From an uncultured Collinsella sp. (GTDB lineage Bacteria > Actinomycetota > Coriobacteriia > Coriobacteriales > Coriobacteriaceae): a stretch of 28,663 nucleotides of DNA. Under the pieces are notes generated by a model. That model saw only the letters and a program-made list of their open reading frames with translations, did no database searches and had not been told where the DNA came from. Made by a program: the position numbers and the translations under genes. The number at the start of each line of letters is the position of its first letter. Within the stretch, counting starts at the first letter, position 1. This document shows, piece by piece, positions 24,051 through 28,663 of the stretch. The stretch is taken from the NCBI GenBank assembly GCA_900543945.1, contig UQTN01000010.1:1-28663 (forward strand). Direction: 5' to 3'.

Positions 24051-24479
24051 CTACTCAGCGATGGTGACGCCCATGGAACGGGCGGTACCGGCGATGATCT
24101 TCTTGGCGGCGTCAATGTCGTTGGCATTGAGGTCCGGCATCTTGATCTCGGCAATCTTGGTGAGCTGCTCCTGGGAAAGCTGACCAACCTTGTCGGCCTG
24201 GGGCTTAGCGGAACCAGACTTGAGGTTCAGCTCCTTCTTGATGAGATGAGCCGCCGGCGGGGTCTTGGTGATGAAGGAGAAGGACTTGTCCTCGTAGACA
24301 GAGATCTCAACGGGGATGATGTCGCCCTTCTTGTCCTGCGTCTCGGCGTTAAAGGCCTGGCAGAACTGCATGATGTTCACGCCAGCAGCGCCCAGGGCGG
24401 GGCCGACGGGAGGAGCGGGGTTAGCTGCACCAGCAGGAATCTGGAGCTTAATGACGTTGGCAACCTTCTTCTCAGCCAT
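24051..24479 (-). CDS. rplK: 50S ribosomal protein L11
   Basis: A 142-residue protein of the GTPase-associated centre, binding 23S rRNA near the thiostrepton site. IKLQIPAGAANPAPPVGPAL at the N-terminus and FITKTPPAAHLIKK and GTARSMGVTI further on are diagnostic. ATG 24479 is used because AAAGGA is at proper spacing for it and abuts the ATG two codons earlier. A gap of 120 bp separates it from nusG; no clear promoter or terminator is visible there. Confidence 0.98.
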   Translation of the reverse strand: MAEKKVANVIKLQIPAGAANPAPPVGPALGAAGVNIMQFCQAFNAETQDKKGDIIPVEISVYEDKSFSFITKTPPAAHLIKKELNLKSGSAKPQADKVGQLSQEQLTKIAEIKMPDLNANDIDAAKKIIAGTARSMGVTIAE

Positions 24480-24599
24480 GGTCATTCCTTTCGAATCACG
24501 AGTGTGAAGTACTTGCTATATCGTAAGCACGCACGTGTTAGAAGCACTCCTGAGATGAGCAGTCACAGAAGAAGCACGCTCGCGCGAACGGACAAAAAC

Positions 24600-25136
24600 T
24601 TAAGCGATGACAGCGACCTGGTTAAAGTCGAGCTCGACCGGCGTCTCGCGGCCAAAGATCATCAGCGTGACCTTGAGCTTGCCAGCCTCGGTGTTAACCT
24701 CGGAGACCTTGCCATCAAAGTCGGTAAGCGGGCCATCGGTGACGCGGACGGACGTGCCGACCTGAATATCAACCGAGGTGCGCTTGGGCGAATCGCCCTT
24801 ACCGGGACGACGAGTCATCTTATTGTACTCGTCACGGGAAAGCGGAGCGGGCTTGCCGTTGCCGCCCAGGAAACCGGTGACGCCAGGCGTGTTACGAACG
24901 CACGTCCAAGCGTCGTCATCCATTTCCATGCGAACCAGGACATAACCCGGGAAGATCTTAGAATCCTTGGTCTCACGCTTGCCACCCTCTTTAATCTCGG
25001 TGACGCGCTCCATAGGAATCTCGATATCAAAGATACGGTCCTGCATGCCCATAGTCTCGATGCGATGCTCGAGATCGGACTTAACGCGGTTCTCGTATCC
25101 AGAGTAAGTGTGAACGACGTACCAACGCTTAGACAT
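24600..25136 (-). CDS. nusG: Transcription termination/antitermination factor NusG
   Basis: A 178-residue transcription elongation factor that binds RNA polymerase and links it to Rho or to the ribosome. The NGN domain begins at once (KRWYVVHTYSGYENRVKSDL) and includes PGYVLVRMEMDDDAW and VRNTPGVTGFLG. The KOW domain is at about 125-178 (VRVTDGPLTDFDGKVSEVN). It follows the secE stop codon by three bases, so the two are coupled. There is no large acidic or insert domain as in some actinobacterial NusG proteins. Confidence 0.98.
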   Translation of the reverse strand: MSKRWYVVHTYSGYENRVKSDLEHRIETMGMQDRIFDIEIPMERVTEIKEGGKRETKDSKIFPGYVLVRMEMDDDAWTCVRNTPGVTGFLGGNGKPAPLSRDEYNKMTRRPGKGDSPKRTSVDIQVGTSVRVTDGPLTDFDGKVSEVNTEAGKLKVTLMIFGRETPVELDFNQVAVIA

Positions 25137-25139
25137 GGT

Positions 25140-25478
25140 TTAGCCCCTCAATCCAGAGAACAGAGCAAGAGCCTCGCCAAAGCCAGCATCGAGCAGAGCG
25201 ATGACGACGCCGACGACGATCAGAGAAGCGCAAACGACGACCGAGTAGTTCACGAGCTCCTTCTTATCGGGCCACGTGACACGCTTCATCTCGGACTTCA
25301 CCGAAGCGAAATACTTCTTGGTGCGGGCGAAGAAACCAGGCTTCTCGTTCTTCTTAGACTTCGCAGCCTTCTCGCTCTTCTTGGCAACGGCCTTCTTGGC
25401 CTCAACCTTGGAGTTGGCGGCAGCGTTGTTGGCAGGTGCCGGCTGCTGTGCCTTCTTCTTGTTCTTCTTGTTGGCCAT
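25140..25478 (-). CDS. secE: Preprotein translocase subunit SecE
   Basis: A 112-residue essential subunit of the SecYEG channel. The N-terminal half is a long Lys/Ala-rich tail (KKNKKKAQQPAPANN and KKAVAKKSEKAAKSKK), as in many actinobacteria. The conserved amphipathic helix (FASVKSEMKRVTWPDKKEL) and a single transmembrane helix (VVVCASLIVVGVVIALLD) follow. It sits between tRNA-Trp and nusG, the usual order in this lineage and its relatives. Confidence 0.96.
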   Translation of the reverse strand: MANKKNKKKAQQPAPANNAAANSKVEAKKAVAKKSEKAAKSKKNEKPGFFARTKKYFASVKSEMKRVTWPDKKELVNYSVVVCASLIVVGVVIALLDAGFGEALALFSGLRG

Positions 25479-25517
25479 TTGGGTTACCTCCGCGCAATGC
25501 GCTTATACATGAGTAAA

Positions 25518-25545
25518 CCGTAAGCCCCCAAGTGGGAGCTTACGG
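25518..25545 (-). terminator. Hairpin between tRNA-Trp and secE
   Basis: A 12-bp stem with one mismatch (CCGTAAGC arm) followed on the minus strand by TTTACTC. It may be a partial terminator or processing signal separating the tRNA from the secE message. Confidence 0.45.
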
Positions 25546-25554
25546 AATAATGAC

Positions 25555-25630
25555 TGGCACGCCAGGAAGGACTCGAACCCTCAACACTCGGTTTTGGAGA
25601 CCGATGCTCTACCAATTGAACTACTGGCGT
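25555..25630 (-). tRNA. tRNA-Trp (CCA)
   Basis: A 76-nt cloverleaf on the minus strand. The acceptor stem ACGCCAG/CTGGCGT, the anticodon loop CTCCAAA with anticodon CCA, the T arm containing GGTTCGAGTCC and an encoded 3' CCA are all present. It lies between rpmG and secE. Confidence 0.97.
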
Positions 25631-25643
25631 ATATGACTAGAGA

Positions 25644-25793
25644 CTAGCGAGTCTCTTTGTGCAGCGTGTGGTGACGGCACCAGGGGCAATACTTCTTGAT
25701 CTCCATACGATCAGGCATGGTCGACTTGTTCTTGGTGGTCGTATAGTTGCGGCGCTTGCACTCAGTGCACGCAAGAGTAACTAGAGTACGCAT
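25644..25793 (-). CDS. rpmG: 50S ribosomal protein L33
   Basis: A 49-residue ribosomal protein beginning MRTLVTLACTECKRRNYTTT and ending HHTLHKETR. It has four zinc-ligand cysteines in two CxxC pairs (Cys9/Cys12 and Cys36/Cys39), so it is the zinc-containing form used under zinc sufficiency. AGGATAC precedes the ATG. First gene of the tRNA-Trp/secE/nusG unit; tRNA-Trp starts 13 bp downstream. Confidence 0.96.
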   Translation of the reverse strand: MRTLVTLACTECKRRNYTTTKNKSTMPDRMEIKKYCPWCRHHTLHKETR

Positions 25794-25838
25794 GTATCCT
25801 GAACCTTTCATTTCCGCCCCGTACGGGCACGAGTTGTT

Positions 25839-25868
25839 ACTTTATCAGCTCCACGTAAGTGCTGTCAA
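25839..25868 (-). promoter_or_regulatory. Sigma-70 promoter of rpmG-trpT-secE
   Basis: On the minus strand a consensus TTGACA (25863-25868) and TAAAGT (25839-25844) are 18 bp apart, 45 bp before the rpmG start. The remaining interval to the tuf terminator (25869-26010) shows no gene. Confidence 0.75.
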
Positions 25869-26010
25869 TGAAAACCTCGAGTCAATTGGTTCTCGGTGGA
25901 TCCATTCATATTTGGAACACATCAATGAAGCCATCGAGATCTAATCGACGGTGCATCCAGGACCATTATCGATCCTCTCGACACCAGCAACGGCTCAACA
26001 TCCATTGCAG

Positions 26011-26045
26011 AAAAGAACCCGGCACCCATATAAGTGCCGGGTTCT
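26011..26045 (-). terminator. Intrinsic terminator of tuf
   Basis: A perfect 12-bp stem (AGAACCCGGCAC and complement, 8-nt loop) is followed by TTTTC on the minus strand, 28 bp past the tuf stop. Confidence 0.92.
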
Positions 26046-26072
26046 CTAAGTCAGCTATATCAAAGAGCTAAT

Positions 26073-27263
26073 TTACTCAATGATCGTGGAGACGATGCCC
26101 GAACCAACGGTGTGGCCACCCTCGCGGATAGCGAAGCGCAGGCCCTCCTCCATGGCGATCGGGTGGATGAGGTCGCCCTCGATGGTGATGTGGTCACCAG
26201 GCATAGCCATCTCGGTGCCCTCGGGGAGCTTGACCGTACCGGTAACGTCGGTGGTACGGAAGTAGAACTGAGGACGATAACCATCGAAGAACGGGGTGTG
26301 ACGGCCGCCCTCCTCCTTGGTCAGAACGTAGATCTCACCGGTGAACTTGGTGTGCGGGGTAACCGAACCGGGCTTGCAGAGAACCTGGCCGCGCTCGATG
26401 TCCTCGCGCTTGATGCCGCGGAGCAGCAGACCGACGTTGTCGCCAGCCTCGCAGAAGTCCATGGACTTACGGAACATCTCGATACCGGTAACGACGGTGT
26501 TCTGGGTATCCTTGATGCCGACGATCTCGACGGGCTCGTTGAGCTTGAGCTCACCGCGCTCGACACGACCGGTAGCAACGGTACCACGGCCGGAGATGGT
26601 CATAACGTCCTCAACGGCCATCAGGAACGGGAGGTCGTTGTTACGAGCAGGCGTCGGGATGTACTCGTCGACGGCGTTCATGAGCTCGCGGATAGCGTCC
26701 ATCCACTTGGCGTCGCCCTCGAGAGCGCCCAGAGCGGAACCACGGATGACGGGGATGTCGTCGCCGGGGAAATCGTACTCGGAGAGGAGCTCACGGGTCT
26801 CCATCTCGACGAGGTCGATGAGCTCGTCATCGTCGACCATGTCACACTTGTTCAGGAAGACGACGATGTAGGGAACGCCGACCTGACGGGCGAGCAGAAT
26901 GTGCTCGCGGGTCTGAGCCATGGGGCCGTCGGTAGCGGCGATGACCAGGATAGCACCGTCCATCTGAGCAGCACCGGAGATCATGTTCTTGACGTAGTCA
27001 GCGTGGCCCGGGCAGTCAACGTGAGCGTAGTGACGGGCAGCAGTCTCGTACTCGACGTGGGAGACGGAGATCGTAATGCCGCGCTCGCGCTCCTCGGGAG
27101 CCTTGTCGATGTTCTCGAACGCAGTGAAGTCAGCCTTGCAGCCCTCGGTCTCGGAGAGAACCTTGGTGATGGCGGCGGTCAGCGTGGTCTTGCCGTGGTC
27201 GACGTGACCAATGGTGCCGATGTTAACATGCGGCTTAGTGCGCTCAAACTTTTCTTTGGCCAT
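26073..27263 (-). CDS. tuf: Elongation factor Tu
   Basis: A 396-residue GTPase that delivers aminoacyl-tRNA to the ribosome. G1 GHVDHGKT (19-26), DCPGHADY, NKCD and the GSALGALEGD stretch are visible in the G domain. Domains 2 and 3 follow, ending SGIVSTIIE. The ATG at 27263 has GAGGAGGG in front. An in-frame extension upstream has no ribosome binding site. It is preceded on the same strand by tRNA-Met, tRNA-Thr and tRNA-Tyr, with no terminator between, and likely shares their promoter. There is no fus or rpsL next to it, so this is a detached tuf. Confidence 0.98.
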   Translation of the reverse strand: MAKEKFERTKPHVNIGTIGHVDHGKTTLTAAITKVLSETEGCKADFTAFENIDKAPEERERGITISVSHVEYETAARHYAHVDCPGHADYVKNMISGAAQMDGAILVIAATDGPMAQTREHILLARQVGVPYIVVFLNKCDMVDDDELIDLVEMETRELLSEYDFPGDDIPVIRGSALGALEGDAKWMDAIRELMNAVDEYIPTPARNNDLPFLMAVEDVMTISGRGTVATGRVERGELKLNEPVEIVGIKDTQNTVVTGIEMFRKSMDFCEAGDNVGLLLRGIKREDIERGQVLCKPGSVTPHTKFTGEIYVLTKEEGGRHTPFFDGYRPQFYFRTTDVTGTVKLPEGTEMAMPGDHITIEGDLIHPIAMEEGLRFAIREGGHTVGSGIVSTIIE

Positions 27264-27359
27264 AAAGCCCTCCTCTAAACAGGTCGTCCCCGGACGGGAC
27301 TTTGCCTTTATACCATAGTGGCCTCTCAACATACTATTGAGAAGCCACCGTGTTACCTA

Positions 27360-27436
27360 TGGTAGCGGTGACTGGATTCGAACCAGTGACGCCACGGGTA
27401 TGAACCGTGTGCTCTAACCAACTGAGCTACACCGCC
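27360..27436 (-). tRNA. tRNA-Met (CAT)
   Basis: A 77-nt cloverleaf with acceptor GGCGGTG/CACCGCT, anticodon loop TTCATAC and encoded CCA. The fully paired first base pair region and D arm suggest elongator rather than initiator, though a tRNA-Ile2 (lysidine) identity cannot be excluded from sequence alone. Confidence 0.93.
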
Positions 27437-27439
27437 GGA

Positions 27440-27515
27440 TGGAGCCTGCAACCAGACTTGAACTGGTGACCTCTTCGTTACCAACGAAGTGCTCTACCGA
27501 CTGAGCTATACAGGC
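27440..27515 (-). tRNA. tRNA-Thr (GGT)
   Basis: A 76-nt cloverleaf with acceptor GCCTGTA/TGCAGGC, anticodon loop TTGGTAA in the stem CTTCG/CGAAG, and encoded CCA. Confidence 0.95.
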
Positions 27516-27525
27516 ACTTGACGGG

Positions 27526-27607
27526 TGGGAGCTATAGGATTCGAACCTATGTAGGCAGAGCCAACGGGTTTACAGCCCGTCCCCATTAACCACTCGGGCA
27601 AACTCCC
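27526..27607 (-). tRNA. tRNA-Tyr (GTA)
   Basis: An 82-nt class II tRNA with acceptor GGGAGTT/AGCTCCC, anticodon loop CTGTAAA and a long variable arm. After the discriminator A the genome reads CCC, so the final A of CCA must be added by the tRNA nucleotidyltransferase, unlike the other four tRNAs here. Confidence 0.95.
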
Positions 27608-27669
27608 AATCGTTCAAGTATTCGCAGGTCCTTTGGTCTTTTGGACCGCCGCCCCCGCGAACGAAAAAG

Positions 27670-27699
27670 ATAATACGATGCAACCTTGGGGGCTGTCAA
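27670..27699 (-). promoter_or_regulatory. Sigma-70 promoter of tRNA-Tyr-Thr-Met-tuf
   Basis: Consensus TTGACA (27694-27699) and TATTAT (27670-27675) are 18 bp apart on the minus strand, 62 bp before tRNA-Tyr. An inverted repeat TAGATAC/GTATCTA lies just upstream of it (about 27710-27735). Confidence 0.8.
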
Positions 27700-27913
27700 C
27701 GAAAACCTCTAGATACACGGTTCCGGGCGTATCTATATAGCCGTGACCTGCGGTTTTATTGAGTTTGGATATGAAGGACGGTGGTTTTGGATACAGAGGT
27801 GACATTTCCCAAGGTAACACTTTGGCGTAGTGGAGTACACCTTCAGGATCGAACTTCGATAACAGCCTATTTGCACCTATATATAGGTCGAGATCGGGCT
27901 TCCGTGGCAGATT

Positions 27914-28057
27914 CGAGCGTGGATTTTCTTCCGTTTGAAATCGAGCGTGGACAATCTCCCACTATTGGCGTGCCCCCAAGGCCAAAGTGGCAGATTATCC
28001 ACGATCATTCACTAAGCGGGAGATTTTCCACGCTCGTACGTCCGATAATCCACGCTC
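27914..28057. repeat. Family C cluster: five copies of a TCCACGCTCG motif
   Basis: The motif GKGGNAGATTNTCCACGCTCG occurs five times, some copies truncated: minus strand at 27914-27932 and 27942-27962, plus strand at 27987-28006, 28016-28036 and 28041-28057. The stretch 27781-28361 has no credible gene and consists mostly of this cluster and family B copies. A run of nine Gs follows at 28059-28067. Confidence 0.75.
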
Positions 28058-28090
28058 AGGGGGGGGGCAGCCGAGCTCGACACGGCTTTT

Positions 28091-28147
28091 GTCTCGATCT
28101 GTAACATATAGAGAACATTTTCTCCCCTATCTGTTACAGGTCGAGAT
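28091..28147. repeat. Family B palindromic repeat, copy 3
   Basis: TCTCGATCTGTAACA and TGTTACAGGTCGAGA arms with one transition difference; the loop contains ATAG/CTAT and GAGA/TCTC complementary segments. Confidence 0.85.
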
Positions 28148-28170
28148 ATTACGCAGAGACCCCAGCTTAC

Positions 28171-28227
28171 GTCTCAATCTGTAACAGTAAGAACGGTTTT
28201 CAGCCTCTTCGTGTTACAGACCGAGAT
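28171..28227. repeat. Family B palindromic repeat, copy 4
   Basis: TCTCAATCTGTAACA and TGTTACAGACCGAGA arms, 25-nt loop with a central TTTT. Confidence 0.83.
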
Positions 28228-28250
28228 GTTATCGTCCGTCCCTTGGCAAT

Positions 28251-28307
28251 GTCTCGATCTGTAACAATAAGGAGGGTCTTCAGCCCGCCCGTGTTACAGA
28301 TCGAGAC
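28251..28307. repeat. Family B palindromic repeat, copy 5
   Basis: Perfect 16-nt arms GTCTCGATCTGTAACA and TGTTACAGATCGAGAC; the loop holds a GGAGGG/CCCGCC complementary pair. Confidence 0.87.
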
Positions 28308-28361
28308 AAACCTAAAGCCTGGTGGGAGTCAAACCCGCTGACATGTCAACATAAATAGAAA

Positions 28362-28392
28362 CGGGCCCTGTCCCATATAGAGACAGAGCCCG
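28362..28392 (-). terminator. Terminator of tRNA-Thr(TGT)
   Basis: An 11-bp stem with one mismatch (CGGGC and GACAG segments) 9 bp beyond the tRNA, followed by TTTCTATTT on the minus strand. Confidence 0.8.
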
Positions 28393-28401
28393 AAACTCTC
28401 A

Positions 28402-28476
28402 TGGAGCCAGTGACAGGAATCGAACCTGCAACCCACTGATTACAAATCAGTTGCGCTACCGTTGCGCCACACTGGC
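28402..28476 (-). tRNA. tRNA-Thr (TGT)
   Basis: A 75-nt cloverleaf with acceptor GCCAGTG/CACTGGC, anticodon loop TTTGTAA, T arm containing GGTTCGATTCC and encoded CCA. It is an independent unit with its own promoter and terminator. Confidence 0.96.
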
Positions 28477-28506
28477 ACACTTGGCGCTTTCGCGCGAAGC
28501 CAATTA

Positions 28507-28535
28507 AGAATAAAGGAATTGCTGACAAGGCGCAA
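28507..28535 (-). promoter_or_regulatory. Promoter of tRNA-Thr(TGT)
   Basis: TTGCGC (28530-28535) and TATTCT (28507-28512) with 17-bp spacing on the minus strand, 30 bp before the tRNA. Confidence 0.55.
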
Positions 28536-28560
28536 CAGACCCTTTGACCGACCACATCTC

Positions 28561-28588
28561 AAAACTATTCGTCAGAACGAATAGTTTT
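28561..28588. terminator. Bidirectional terminator-like hairpin
   Basis: AAAACTATTCGT and ACGAATAGTTTT are perfect 12-nt arms with a 4-nt loop. A-tract before and T-tract after make it usable from either strand; it probably ends a gene beyond the right edge. The remaining 75 bases show nothing recognisable. Confidence 0.65.
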
Positions 28589-28663
28589 ATCCGTTCGCCA
28601 AAACAAAAGGCTCTGTTAGACCAAATTTGACACGATCGGCTGTTCGTCGAACCGGAAAATAAT

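Noticed and set aside
23418..25523. A 701-codon open frame on the plus strand opposite rplA, rplK, nusG and secE
   Set aside because: It is the antisense shadow of four certain genes with GC-biased third positions; the protein has low-complexity Leu/Gly/Val/Asp content and no domain.
26034..27278. A 414-codon plus-strand frame opposite tuf
   Set aside because: Antisense shadow of EF-Tu; begins in the tuf terminator region.
28059..28067. Run of nine Gs as a phase-variable tract
   Set aside because: It is intergenic with no promoter or gene close enough to be switched; may also be a sequencing length error.
28091..28307. Tandem palindromes considered as a CRISPR array
   Set aside because: Each unit is itself a long hairpin with a divergent loop. 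There is no constant repeat separated by unique 30-40-bp spacers and no cas genes.

Overview
The window looks like a chromosomal segment of a Collinsella-like member of the Coriobacteriia (Actinomycetota). This is inferred from the GC-rich coding, the compact gene-per-operon style, the tRNA-Trp/secE/nusG/rplK/rplA and tRNA-tuf arrangements, the FeoA-FeoB fusion and protein flavour, not from a database match. Most genes are ordinary housekeeping or transport genes. The unusual content is in the 15.7-23.2 kb and 27.8-28.3 kb stretches.

Layout. 0.2-9.2 kb is mostly minus strand: a class I/II aminotransferase, (on plus) a small protein with no confident family, a hypoxanthine-DNA glycosylase coupled to a GH13 alpha-amylase, a SotB-like MFS efflux transporter, a FeoA-FeoB ferrous iron transporter, a small unknown protein and an alpha/beta hydrolase. 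9.4-21.3 kb is plus strand: a glucose-type PTS IIA protein, asnS, a WYL-domain regulator, a three-gene ABC importer of the TrpXYZ type (lipoprotein, permease, ATPase), an MscS channel, a cytoplasmic ParB-like/BMP fusion overlapping a metallophosphoesterase, and an ECF sigma factor overlapping its probable membrane anti-sigma partner.

21.6-23.0 kb holds the wreck of a leucine biosynthesis operon on the minus strand. A complete ribosome-mediated attenuator (leucine-rich leader peptide, pause hairpin, antiterminator and terminator) still stands in front of a leuA whose start codon reads ATA. That leuA carries an internal TGA and is joined out of frame to the C-terminal half of leuB, so leuC, leuD and the adjoining parts of leuA and leuB appear deleted. 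The parsimonious reading is a leucine auxotroph, unless another leu locus exists elsewhere.

23.2-27.6 kb is the translation block on the minus strand: rpmG, tRNA-Trp, secE, nusG, rplK, rplA, then tRNA-Tyr, tRNA-Thr, tRNA-Met and tuf, with good sigma-70 promoters ahead of rpmG and of tRNA-Tyr. A separate tRNA-Thr(TGT) with its own promoter and terminator lies at the right end.

Three families of short interspersed palindromic or oriented repeats stand out. Family A (five copies, about 40 bp, loop containing GGGGACAGGC) always sits just 3' of a gene, in the sense orientation. Family B (five copies, about 56 bp, arms TCTCRATCTGTAACA) occurs in two clusters. Family C (five copies of a roughly 20-bp motif containing a DnaA-box-like TTNTCCACG) lies in one 150-bp stretch. 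No transposase, phage gene, rRNA or CRISPR array is visible.
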